Below, one piece after another: positions 1-8,012 of a stretch of DNA of 13,805 bases (within the stretch, counting starts at the first letter, position 1; each line of letters starts with the position of its first letter). Made by a program: the position numbers and the translations under genes. The notes beneath the pieces are model-generated. The model made no database searches, had not been told where the DNA came from, and was given only the letters and a program-made list of their open reading frames with translations. Source of the stretch: JAPLLS01 sp041309145 (lineage in GTDB: Bacteria; Omnitrophota; Gorgyraeia; Gygaellales; Profunditerraquicolaceae); assembly GCA_041309145.1 (NCBI GenBank), contig JBFZAG010000045.1:1-13805 (forward strand), read 5' to 3'.

Positions 1-3000
1 CTTGAACTGGGCAGCAATGATAAAGTTTTGGGGATCCGTATCGTAGATTTTGCTAAACAAAAAGCGACAGAGAAACATGAGAAGCAGGGTATCAAGATTC
101 AGGAACTGACGTCATTATACGGAGATAAAGGGGCGGTCGAGAACATTAAAAAAGAGTGGCGATATGAAGCCAGAAGGATAGAAGGAGTTGAAGGGTTTGA
201 AGTTTACATATCCCGGCAAGCGGATGCGGAGATTGTCAGCGCGGAATCCAGTGTGCCGGACGATATTGAAGAAAACATTTTGGACGAATTTGAGGCCCTG
301 CGCCAGATCGGCGCCTTCGGCTCCGCGATCAAAAAAGGCAAATACCAGCGCGGGTTGGCAGTTGAGACCCCTAAAGGGGTTGAAACTATCCTGGTCGGAG
401 ATCTGCATGCCCGGCTGGATAATCTCAGGAAAATACTTAACTATAATGATAATCTCCGCAAGCTCGAAGAGGGCAAGGCGGTCTTGGTTATTTTGGGCGA
501 CGCTGTGCACAACGAAAAAGATCTTTATGAGATGGATTCATCGGTTGAGATCATGCAATTTATCATGGAGCTCAAGATCCGCTTTCCGGATCAGGTGTAT
601 TACCTCCTGGGCAATCATGATTACCTCTCGGATGTTACTTCCAAGGGGGGAGTTCTGCAAGGAGTTTTGTTCAGGGCTGAGCTGGAAAAGCGCTATGGCA
701 AGGAATATTTGAACCAGTACATCAATGATTTTCTCCGGGTCAGCCCGATCCTGGCTGTAGGCGACGGGTTTGCGGCAACGCACGCCGGGCCGATCCTGAA
801 TTCCTCATTTGAGGAAATCGAGATGGCCACCATAAATAGAGAGTTAAGCAGCGCTGTCCAGGAAGCCACTCAGGCAAGATGGCAGGAGAATTATGGGCCT
901 GATCATGTTGAGGCTTTTCTCGAAGCGCTCGGGTTGTCAAACGGAGTTCTGGTGACCGGCCATACTCCTCAGGCTGATACCGGCTGGCACTGGCAGGATA
1001 TGCAGGGCAAGATGAATATTATCTACGCTGCCAATGAAGAGGTGGGGTATGCTTCAGCAAGAAGCGGGAAGGTTGAGTTTATCGATGCCAGCCAGGCCTC
1101 GGCGCAATTAAACCTTCTCGACGGCGGGGACAAGGAAAAGGAATCTTCGATAAGGTCGCAGGCTATGATGAATAAGCTCTGGAGCGGGTTCATAAATTCC
1201 CGTAAAGATGATCTTCGAGAGCGGCCTGTTCCGCCGGAACTTTCTTCTAAAGACCTCGCGGAATTCAAAGATTATCTGAAAAATAAGTATTACTTTTCCG
1301 AAACCGGTAAATTCAGGACAGGAGCAGTCCGGTCTCTGGCAACCGATTTGGGGATCGATGTTATCTTTGTCCGCGGCATTTTGAATATGCTGGTCTGGCC
1401 TTCAGCTGAAAGAAAGAAAATCCTGGATATGATCTACAGCTTTAAAGCCTCCCCGGCGGATCCTTATTTGACCTTCGGCAAAATTGGGAAAGAATTGAAC
1501 CGCCGGGGAATTTCCGCCGTGGTTTATATCGCCGTTGATTTTCACGTCCTGGCTTATTTGGGCCTGATAAAGCTTGATCTTCAGTCCGGGCCGGGCAAAG
1601 AGCTGAAGATAATTAGCGTGGACCAGGAGCGGTTTAAAAGCGTTTATCCGGAAATAGCCACTTTCGGGGACTCAGTGGTCCAAAGATCCAGGTCCATTGA
1701 AGAAGTTACCAAAGAGCTATTTCTGGAAGCGGCCCGAAGATCCGGGATCAGCGCCGATAACAGAAAAGAGATCTATGAAATTCTCTTCGGGGATAACCGG
1801 ATCACGGCAAGAGATGTGGCTGACCGGATGAAGAAAAGAGGTGTTTCCGCAAATGGAGTGTTGGCGGCTAAGAAAATGATACTGGGGTTGAGCCGGCAAG
1901 AGATGGAACAGTTTCTGGAAGGCGGCCTGGCCAAAGACGGCGGAAAGATCGTTTTTGCCGATGCCCAGAATATCCGCCAAAACCTTACTGCGGCGCTCGC
2001 GCTGATAAATTCCGTGCCTAAGGCCAAGAAATACAAGGAGGAAGAGTTCTTAACCGAGGTCAGCAAGCCGGAAAGCCGAATGTTCTTCAATTTCGTTGAT
2101 GGCCGGCTGGTGGCGCTGATCTGGTGCTATGATAATGGAGATCAAACGATCATCTGGGAGCGGATGGCTTCCGCTGCGTCGTACCGGCGCCAGGGAAGAG
2201 CAACCGCATTGTTGCTTTATCTGGCTGAGCGTATCCCCGCCGGGACCGTGATAAAAATCCCGATCAATGAAGCTAATGAGACTTTCAACTTGTATGAAAG
2301 GTGGGGTTTCGAAAGAGAGCCGTCTGGACAATTCCGCGTGGTCAGTGTCGGTAAGCTCATCGAAAACAGTCAAAGCTTAAGAAAGTATGTCGATCCCGGT
2401 ATCGATGAAGGTTCGTATCTTCCCGGAGAGGGGTCAGATCAAACTTCGGTGCAGCGCGACGGCGGCCGCGCTGAGGATAAGCTTATCAGCACGGCAGGTT
2501 TTCGCTATGCCAATCCCCAGACGCAGGAGTTAGCCGGCGGCTCTATGGACAGCAAGAATTCCCCCGGCCGCACCACATTAGAGCATGTCGCCGTGCAGAT
2601 AAAACTTTTGAACATGGTCAAAGCTAAAGATCAAGACGGTTTCAGGGAAATAACCGGAGTCACCCCGCAGCAGTGGGAGATTGTGGAAAAGATGTACTCT
2701 AGGCTTGCGGATGCCGGATTCGGAGAGCTTCTGCAGTTTCTAGTTGAACATCATGATGACGGCAAGGCGAAAAGTTCGCCGGACCCGGTTAACCACGCTG
2801 AATCAGGTTTTGAGATATTTTCCTTCTCCGACTATGAGAGGATAACCCGACACGGTTTTGACCGTCTTAGCGCTGAATTGATCGCTCAGCTCATCCGTTA
2901 CCATGCCTACATCGGCATGATCAATGTTCTGGAAATGCCTCTGGAATCGCTGGCACCGGCAATAAGATTCGCAAAGCAATATGGGCAGATCCAACCCGCG

Positions 3001-5136
3001 TTGATCTGCGACCTGATGTTTTTTCATTTCTGTATTGACCTTGGTTCTGTAGTCAATGGCCTCCTGGCCAAGGAATTCGAAAAAATAATCCGGCGCTATG
3101 ATCAGCTTAAACCGGTGTTCTCCGGAGAGCAGGAGCTTGAGAGCGCGGTCTATGTTGAATCGGATGGCTTCGCGCAAAAATACGGAGTAGCTTCATATGC
3201 TTCTTTTGCGATAGCCAGACTTGATTATATCAATGATGCTTCGCCGGAATTGTCCGGCAACACCTATGAAAGAGGCCGGAAATTGCTGGGGCTGGTCAAT
3301 GAGGCGTTCTCGGCGGATAAAGCGCAGGGCGACATTTTTCTTAAGCGCCTTTCTAAAGCAAATTTCATGTATCTTAAACCGGCCCTGAAAGGGCTGCGCA
3401 TAGAAAACCAGATAAAACTTCTTAACTGCGTCATGTTCTATGCCGAAAAGAACGGCAGTAATTTGATCAATCTTTTCTATCTTGGTTCGAGCGATAAAGA
3501 AATGCTTAACGGAAAGCTGAAAACTCTGCAGTTATCCGGGACAGAAGAGTTGATCAAAACCGCAAAACCGGGCTTACCTTTGGATATTAACGTCTTCATT
3601 CTTGAGGTTAAGGGGAACAGTAATACGATGATCATTAGTGAGGTTGACGGCGGCAGCGCGGATTTTGTGGGCCGTATAGAATTACAAGGCAAGCAGGTAA
3701 TGGTTTACAGCCCGGCAGGAGAGAGGGTTCGGGAAAAAATACTTGCTTTGGCTTACGGATTCCGGCTTAACCCCGGGGTTGCCGGGGAAAGCCGGATCTT
3801 GGCGATCCGGCCCGCTGAGGTTTCGGGTTATACTCCAAAGCAATGCCAAGAAATTGCTTGGAAATTAGCCCGGGCCTCCGAAGAAACAAAGAAAAAACTG
3901 GGGATCGAAGGCAAAGATACGCTGGAAGAGATATTAGCCGAAAATTTCCTGGTTATTGAAGATAATCTGGTGATTCTGGATCGCTTGGGGCAGGTATTGA
4001 CCGCCAAGATCGACTCGCTTAGCCAGGTCAAATGGCTGGTTTACAACGATAAAGCCCAAGATAACGCGCCGCTCGATTCTCTGGTCAGCGAAAAAAGGAT
4101 GTCCGGATCGCTGTTTCTTACCAAAAAATCTTTGAAAGATAATCTGGACCAGCTAAAAGCTTCTCTCATGGCTGAAGATAATTCCGCAACCGCGGATCAA
4201 AAGAGCAAAGACATCGGCCGGGCGCAGCAGGACGGCGGAAGCGATATGGCCTCCGAAGAAAAGTTCCGGGTAGGTCAGTCCAACAGCGACGAAGTAATTC
4301 GCGGCCTTCAAAGAATTGCCGGGATTCTGATCTCTAACATTGAGCGTAAGGCTCGTCCCGGAGCATCTTCTGCCGAGGGTTTTCTCGGGCAGAACGAGAG
4401 CTTGATAGAGCGGCTGTTGCTGGATAACCGGCTTGTCAGGGAACTCGGGTTCACTCATCAACAATTGGCGAAACCGCTTTTAAAGATCATGCAGATAGCG
4501 GAAAAAACAAGCGGTAAAAAAAGAGAAGTGGTCTTTGAGGGCGAGCGCTATACAGTGAGTTATGAGCAGTACAGGGGGATTCAAGCGTCTATATTCAACG
4601 ATGGTCTGACAGGATCGCGGGATTTTACAATAGTCAACCTGCGCACAAAAGCAGAGATCCAGTTTGGCGATATGGTGCCGCATTACATTTGGAGATACGG
4701 TTTTTATGAAGGCAATACGCCCTATCGCCTTGACCCGCTGAAGATAATCGAGGTATTCTTTTCCGCAGGCAGAACTCAGGCAAATGACGGCGGCACAGGA
4801 GAGAATGATCCCGGCGGTATTGATTTCCGCCAGCTACCCCTTGCCGGAGAGCCTGACCTGGAACCGGCGTTGATGCCCCAATTGCAGCTGCTGGCGGCAA
4901 ATTCCAAAATGCAGGACCTGGACCAGGAATGGAGCCAGATCCGGGCGGATATGTTGGCTCCGCAAATGCCGTATGGCCGGATCAAGGAATATATCGCGGT
5001 CTGTTTGAGCCGCCCCGGCTGTAAAGGCAAGCTTGACCAGGCGATTTACTGCATTATCGATATTCTGAGAATGGAAGAGGACCAGGCGCTTGCCACGCAA
5101 GCGGAATTAAAAGATATTTTGATGTCTATAGGATAA
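1..5136 (+). CDS. Giant multidomain protein, 5'-partial: metallophosphatase, GNAT, HD domain and conserved C-terminal tail
   Basis: The frame is open from base 1, so the TTG at 28 is only an internal codon and the gene begins upstream. Residue numbers here count from that TTG. Residues about 118-315 form a calcineurin-like metallophosphatase: GDLH (D125, H127), GD (D158), GNHD (N196, H197, D198), THAGP (H252) and GHTP (H312), which is a complete metal-ligand set. Residues about 640-786 resemble a GNAT acetyltransferase, with an acetyl-CoA loop YRRQGRATALLL (719-730) and a late LYERWGF motif. Residues about 850-1070 resemble an HD phosphohydrolase (H853, H909-D910, H923, H959). Residues about 320-640 and 1070-1500 are unassigned. 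DGG-rich stretches near 365, 637, 810, 1401 and 1587 look like linkers between modules. The end carries GGIDFRQLPL and a helical tail with IKEY and CIIDILRMEE. No signal peptide or membrane segment is visible in this part. Substrates are unknown. The domain calls are from motifs only; the HD call is the least certain. Confidence 0.85.
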   Translation, partial: LELGSNDKVLGIRIVDFAKQKATEKHEKQGIKIQELTSLYGDKGAVENIKKEWRYEARRIEGVEGFEVYISRQADAEIVSAESSVPDDIEENILDEFEALRQIGAFGSAIKKGKYQRGLAVETPKGVETILVGDLHARLDNLRKILNYNDNLRKLEEGKAVLVILGDAVHNEKDLYEMDSSVEIMQFIMELKIRFPDQVYYLLGNHDYLSDVTSKGGVLQGVLFRAELEKRYGKEYLNQYINDFLRVSPILAVGDGFAATHAGPILNSSFEEIEMATINRELSSAVQEATQARWQENYGPDHVEAFLEALGLSNGVLVTGHTPQADTGWHWQDMQGKMNIIYAANEEVGYASARSGKVEFIDASQASAQLNLLDGGDKEKESSIRSQAMMNKLWSGFINSRKDDLRERPVPPELSSKDLAEFKDYLKNKYYFSETGKFRTGAVRSLATDLGIDVIFVRGILNMLVWPSAERKKILDMIYSFKASPADPYLTFGKIGKELNRRGISAVVYIAVDFHVLAYLGLIKLDLQSGPGKELKIISVDQERFKSVYPEIATFGDSVVQRSRSIEEVTKELFLEAARRSGISADNRKEIYEILFGDNRITARDVADRMKKRGVSANGVLAAKKMILGLSRQEMEQFLEGGLAKDGGKIVFADAQNIRQNLTAALALINSVPKAKKYKEEEFLTEVSKPESRMFFNFVDGRLVALIWCYDNGDQTIIWERMASAASYRRQGRATALLLYLAERIPAGTVIKIPINEANETFNLYERWGFEREPSGQFRVVSVGKLIENSQSLRKYVDPGIDEGSYLPGEGSDQTSVQRDGGRAEDKLISTAGFRYANPQTQELAGGSMDSKNSPGRTTLEHVAVQIKLLNMVKAKDQDGFREITGVTPQQWEIVEKMYSRLADAGFGELLQFLVEHHDDGKAKSSPDPVNHAESGFEIFSFSDYERITRHGFDRLSAELIAQLIRYHAYIGMINVLEMPLESLAPAIRFAKQYGQIQPALICDLMFFHFCIDLGSVVNGLLAKEFEKIIRRYDQLKPVFSGEQELESAVYVESDGFAQKYGVASYASFAIARLDYINDASPELSGNTYERGRKLLGLVNEAFSADKAQGDIFLKRLSKANFMYLKPALKGLRIENQIKLLNCVMFYAEKNGSNLINLFYLGSSDKEMLNGKLKTLQLSGTEELIKTAKPGLPLDINVFILEVKGNSNTMIISEVDGGSADFVGRIELQGKQVMVYSPAGERVREKILALAYGFRLNPGVAGESRILAIRPAEVSGYTPKQCQEIAWKLARASEETKKKLGIEGKDTLEEILAENFLVIEDNLVILDRLGQVLTAKIDSLSQVKWLVYNDKAQDNAPLDSLVSEKRMSGSLFLTKKSLKDNLDQLKASLMAEDNSATADQKSKDIGRAQQDGGSDMASEEKFRVGQSNSDEVIRGLQRIAGILISNIERKARPGASSAEGFLGQNESLIERLLLDNRLVRELGFTHQQLAKPLLKIMQIAEKTSGKKREVVFEGERYTVSYEQYRGIQASIFNDGLTGSRDFTIVNLRTKAEIQFGDMVPHYIWRYGFYEGNTPYRLDPLKIIEVFFSAGRTQANDGGTGENDPGGIDFRQLPLAGEPDLEPALMPQLQLLAANSKMQDLDQEWSQIRADMLAPQMPYGRIKEYIAVCLSRPGCKGKLDQAIYCIIDILRMEEDQALATQAELKDILMSIG

Positions 5137-5216
5137 AATAGGGCGACCAGATCGGGTCTATCAACCTTATAAACCAGCCCGAAAAGCCTTCCAATTTCTG
5201 GCGCCCTATTTTTATT
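5135..5216 (+). terminator. Long bulged stem with T-rich 3' side, probable terminator of the giant gene
   Basis: Bases 5135-5145 (AAAATAGGGCG) pair perfectly with 5202-5212 (CGCCCTATTTT). After one unpaired A (5146), 5147-5151 (CCAGA) pair with 5197-5201 (TCTGG). Inside the 45-nt apical part, TCGGG (5152-5156) can pair with CCCGA (5178-5182). The 3' arm runs into TTTTTATT, and the 5' arm starts with A residues that include the stop codon, so the stem could serve either direction. It lies directly at the stop codon of a very long gene and before an independent RBS. The large loop is unusual for a plain rho-independent terminator, so a structured 3'-end RNA is an alternative. Confidence 0.6.
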
Positions 5217-5300
5217 CCCTGCCGGAAATTATTTTTAAAAAAAATGTTAGATTTTCTCTTTTTTAACGTCTATTGAATTAGAGGTTAACAAGGAGGGAAT
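5217..5300 (+). promoter_or_regulatory. AT-rich leader of comEA-like gene with strong Shine-Dalgarno
   Basis: This short gap is very A+T rich (poly-A near 5236-5244 and a T run near 5258-5264), as expected of a promoter region. I could not pick a convincing -35/-10 pair. AAGGAGGG at 5290-5297 ends three bases before the ATG at 5301; it is a near-consensus ribosome binding site and fixes the comEA start. Confidence 0.5.
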
Positions 5301-5630
5301 ATGCTCAGCCTGACTCAACAGGAAAGACAGGTTATCTTGTTCCTGGTTATTCTTACCTTGTCCGGAGCGGGGATAAATTTTTTGGCCAAGAGATTCTCTG
5401 CGGTGCGCTCAATTGCCTGCGCCAACCCGAACCTGGGCAAGATCAATGTCAATACCGCGGATAAGCAAACCCTGAAACTTATTCCCGGGGTGGGGGAAAA
5501 ATTAGCCCAGCGCATTTTGGATTACCGGCAGGAAAATGGGAAGTTTCTCCGGCCGGAAGACTTAAGCCGGATAAAAGGCTTTTATAACCGCACGCTGGAA
5601 AAAGCCCGGGATCTGATCATCATCGAATAA
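5301..5630 (+). CDS. comEA: ComEA-like helix-hairpin-helix DNA-binding protein
   Basis: The 109-residue protein has a short N-terminus, one hydrophobic segment (about residues 11-30) that would anchor it in the inner membrane, and a C-terminal tandem helix-hairpin-helix unit. The HhH part reads INVNTADKQTLKLIPGVGEKLAQRILDYR-like and continues through ENGKF and DLSRIKGF, the standard ComEA pattern (NxNTA, PGVGxxxAxxIxxYR, GxFxxxEDLxxVxG). In the family this domain binds double-stranded DNA in the periplasm and hands it to the ComEC channel. The next gene encodes a ComEC-like protein three bases downstream, which supports the role. The start is set by the strong RBS. The symbol is a family-level call; small HhH proteins of this type also exist outside competence systems. 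Confidence 0.85.
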   Translation: MLSLTQQERQVILFLVILTLSGAGINFLAKRFSAVRSIACANPNLGKINVNTADKQTLKLIPGVGEKLAQRILDYRQENGKFLRPEDLSRIKGFYNRTLEKARDLIIIE

Positions 5631-5633
5631 GGG

Positions 5634-7019
5634 ATGAAAAAGCCGTTAGCGTTGATAGCGATTTTATTCTCTCTCGGGATAATCGCGGGTAACTATATCA
5701 GAGTTATCCTGTTCTGGCTTTTTCTGGCCGCGGGGGTTTTATTGCTATTGAGCGGCGTTTTCTTGAAAAGACGGATTTTAGGAGGGGTATTGCTGGCTTT
5801 GCTGATTTTCCTTTGCGGGATGATCTGGATCCGGGTTTACAGGATAATTCCTGCCCGACATATCCGGCAATTTTATTACCGGCCTAACAAGATCTATTCT
5901 TTGCGTGGCTGGGTCAATTCTCAGCCGGTGTTCAAGGATAATAAAACCTCTTTTTCTTTCCAGGCCGAGGAAATCGCCGAAGAAAGATTTAAACAAGTTT
6001 GCTGCGGAGAAGTCCTGGTTATTGTCCCGGGCAGGTTAAAAGCGGAATACGCGGAGGAGTTGGTCCTGGAGGGAACACTGAAGCGGCCTTTCGCGGGATA
6101 TTTGCGCCGGCAGGGCATCTATCGGATCTTCCGGATGAAAACTTCTGCTTTTGCGCGTAAAACCGGAAGAATTAAAGGCTGGCCGGTCAAAAGATCGGTC
6201 CTCAGGCTTAAAACTATCCTCGAATCAAGGTTTGAAAGCAGCCTTACTCCGATCTGCTGCGGGATCGTTGAAGCTATGACCCTGGGAGAAGAAAAAAATG
6301 TGCCGCTTAAGGTCTATAAAGATATGGTCCGCTCCGGCACCGTGCATATCCTGGTGGTTTCCGGCTCGAACGTGGGGGTGGTCGGTTTTATTATTGTCCT
6401 GCTTTTAAAGATCCTCCGGATCCCCCGCTTGATGAGATTTTTCTTCTGCGCTGCTTTGCTTTCTGCCTATTGTCTTTTAACCGGGACCAGCAACCCGGTG
6501 GTCCGGGCCACAATAATGTTTGTTGTTTTCGGGTTTGCCTATTTTGTCAGAAGGCAGCCGGATATCTATAATTCCTGCTCCGCGGCCGCGCTGGCCATTT
6601 TAGCTTTTAAACCGGACCAGATATTCGATATCGGTTTTCAACTCTCGTTTTCCAGCGTGCTGGCTATAGCTTTCTTTTATCCCCGGTTCAAAGGCTGGCT
6701 AAGGCTAAAAGACCTCAAATGGCTTTGGCTGCGTTTGCCTGCTGAAGGCTGCCTGGTATCGCTGTCCGCATGGTTGGGCACCGCAGGATTTATCGCCTTC
6801 TATTTCCGGATGATTTCTCCGATAACCGTGGCGGCTAATCTTTTGATCGTGCCATTGGCCGGATTGATCACTTTAAGCGGATTCAGCCTGTTGGCGGCCC
6901 AAGCTGTATCTTGTTATCTGGCTTCGAGTTTTGCTTCAGTAAATGAGCTGCTGGTCAGCCTGCTTTTAAACCTGAACAGCCTGTTGCTGCAGGTTCCCCA
7001 CGCCTGCCTTTTCTTCTAA
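5634..7019 (+). CDS. comEC: ComEC/Rec2-family competence membrane channel, lacking the C-terminal nuclease-like domain
   Basis: This 461-residue polytopic protein has two to three hydrophobic segments at the N-terminus (residues 4-67), a soluble OB-like part (about 85-170, DUF4131-like) and then the Competence domain. Signatures are SGTVHILVVSGSNVG (234-248, the family HxLxxSGxHVG motif, with N in place of the usual H), GTSNPVVRATIM (284-295), DIGFQLSFSSVLAI (332-345) and SPITVAANLLIVPLAG (395-410). In the family this forms the inner-membrane pore that takes in single-stranded DNA. Canonical ComEC proteins of roughly 700-800 residues end with a metallo-beta-lactamase-like domain; here the frame stops right after the last membrane helices and the next gene is unrelated. 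The ATG follows the comEA stop by three bases with only a weak RBS, so translational coupling is likely. Confidence 0.85.
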   Translation: MKKPLALIAILFSLGIIAGNYIRVILFWLFLAAGVLLLLSGVFLKRRILGGVLLALLIFLCGMIWIRVYRIIPARHIRQFYYRPNKIYSLRGWVNSQPVFKDNKTSFSFQAEEIAEERFKQVCCGEVLVIVPGRLKAEYAEELVLEGTLKRPFAGYLRRQGIYRIFRMKTSAFARKTGRIKGWPVKRSVLRLKTILESRFESSLTPICCGIVEAMTLGEEKNVPLKVYKDMVRSGTVHILVVSGSNVGVVGFIIVLLLKILRIPRLMRFFFCAALLSAYCLLTGTSNPVVRATIMFVVFGFAYFVRRQPDIYNSCSAAALAILAFKPDQIFDIGFQLSFSSVLAIAFFYPRFKGWLRLKDLKWLWLRLPAEGCLVSLSAWLGTAGFIAFYFRMISPITVAANLLIVPLAGLITLSGFSLLAAQAVSCYLASSFASVNELLVSLLLNLNSLLLQVPHACLFF

Positions 7020-7029
7020 TACGAATGTG

Positions 7030-7058
7030 TTGACAAAGCCCTGCGCCTGTGTTAAATT
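7030..7058 (+). promoter_or_regulatory. Sigma70-type promoter for the bamD-lptE-holA operon
   Basis: A perfect -35 TTGACA lies at 7030-7035, then a 17-nt spacer and TAAATT at 7053-7058 (4 of 6 to TATAAT). The predicted transcription start, about seven bases after the -10, falls near 7065, only two or three bases before the ATG at 7068. No Shine-Dalgarno sequence precedes that ATG, so the mRNA is probably leaderless. The promoter would uncouple bamD-lptE-holA from comEA-comEC. Confidence 0.65.
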
Positions 7059-7067
7059 TAAACTACT

Positions 7068-8012
7068 ATGAAACGTTCTACGCTGCTTTTCCTACTGATT
7101 TTTGCCCTCAATTCCACCCCGGCTCAGGCTTTCTGGATCTGGACCCCCAAGGACGGGAAATGGACTAATCCTAAGACCTCGGTCAAGCCTTCCCCGAAAG
7201 AGCAGTTTGATTTCGCCAAGCGGCTTTATGAGGCAAAGGAATACGAGGCCGCTAAAAAAGAGTTCAAAAAGATCCTGAAAAACTATCCTAAAGCCAGCGA
7301 AGCGGCGGAAAGTCAGTTTTATCTGGCCCAAATAGAGGAAGCTCAGGGTAATCTGTGGGAAGCTTACCAGGATTATCAGAAAGTCATTGACAAATATCCT
7401 TTCTCTGAAAGGATAGCCGACATAATTGAGAAAGAATACAATATCGCCGAAAAATTCGCCGCCGGAGCCAAACGTAAAGCCTGGGGCATGACTATCCCCG
7501 TGGAGAATCCGGCTATAGAGATATTCCGGAAAGTGGTCAGTAATTCCCAGTACGGACCTTTTGCAGCCAAAGCGCAGTATAAGCTTGGCCTGGTACATAA
7601 GAGCCTTTCCCAGTTTTATGAAGCGGAAGACGCTTTCAACAAAGTCGTGACCAACTATCCGGACAGCGAATGGGCGGCCGCGGCAAAATTCCAGATCGCC
7701 TCCTGCCGCGCCAGTTTGTCCCGCGGCCCGGCTTATGACCAGGTATCCAGCCGGGAGGCCAGGGAAAAGTTTGAAGAATTCATCCGGGCCAATCCTGATG
7801 CTCAGCTTTCCAGGGAGGCGGAAAAGAATATCGAGACGTTAAGCGAGAAAGAGGCCGCGAGCAATTACGAGACCGCGCGTTTCTACGAGAAACAGAAAAA
7901 TTACAAATCAGCCGAGATCTATTATAACGCTATCATAGAAGGCACTCCGGGAAGCTCCTGGGCGGCCAAAGCTCTGGAGCGTTTAAAAATAATGGAGAAC
8001 TTGCGCAAATGA
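7068..8012 (+). CDS. bamD: BamD-like TPR outer-membrane assembly factor
   Basis: The 314-residue protein starts with a clear Sec signal peptide (residues 1-21, cleavage expected at AQA|FW) followed by a WxWTPKDGKWTNPK segment. TPR-like helical repeats follow: about 44-76 (KRLYEAKEYEAAKKEFKKIL), 81-113, 148-199 and 262-296, with the usual small/aromatic pattern and NYP/KYP turns. In the family BamD is the essential periplasmic partner of BamA in beta-barrel insertion. E. coli BamD is a lipoprotein, but no lipobox cysteine is present here, so this copy would be cleaved by signal peptidase I and held by partner contacts. It overlaps lptE by four bases (ATGA), which fits an envelope-biogenesis operon. 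The start is supported by the signal peptide. A CpoB/YbgF-type TPR protein is a less likely alternative. Confidence 0.75.
   Translation: MKRSTLLFLLIFALNSTPAQAFWIWTPKDGKWTNPKTSVKPSPKEQFDFAKRLYEAKEYEAAKKEFKKILKNYPKASEAAESQFYLAQIEEAQGNLWEAYQDYQKVIDKYPFSERIADIIEKEYNIAEKFAAGAKRKAWGMTIPVENPAIEIFRKVVSNSQYGPFAAKAQYKLGLVHKSLSQFYEAEDAFNKVVTNYPDSEWAAAAKFQIASCRASLSRGPAYDQVSSREAREKFEEFIRANPDAQLSREAEKNIETLSEKEAASNYETARFYEKQKNYKSAEIYYNAIIEGTPGSSWAAKALERLKIMENLRK

Noticed and set aside
28..30. TTG as the start codon of the giant gene
   Set aside because: The frame stays open through codons 1-27 to the window edge, there is no RBS before it, and the gene most likely begins upstream.
188..712. Second-frame plus-strand open frame of 174 codons inside the giant gene
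   Set aside because: It overlaps the metallophosphatase domain, has no family motifs and is rich in Arg, Ser and Trp as expected of an out-of-frame reading.
5137..5212. Riboswitch controlling comEA
   Set aside because: I could not match it to the conserved cores of the TPP, cyclic di-GMP, fluoride or glycine classes, and it abuts the previous stop codon and ends in a T-rich tract, which fits termination better.
7092..7598. Minus-strand open frame of 168 codons opposite bamD
   Set aside because: It lies wholly within a well-supported gene and shows no recognisable domain or RBS.
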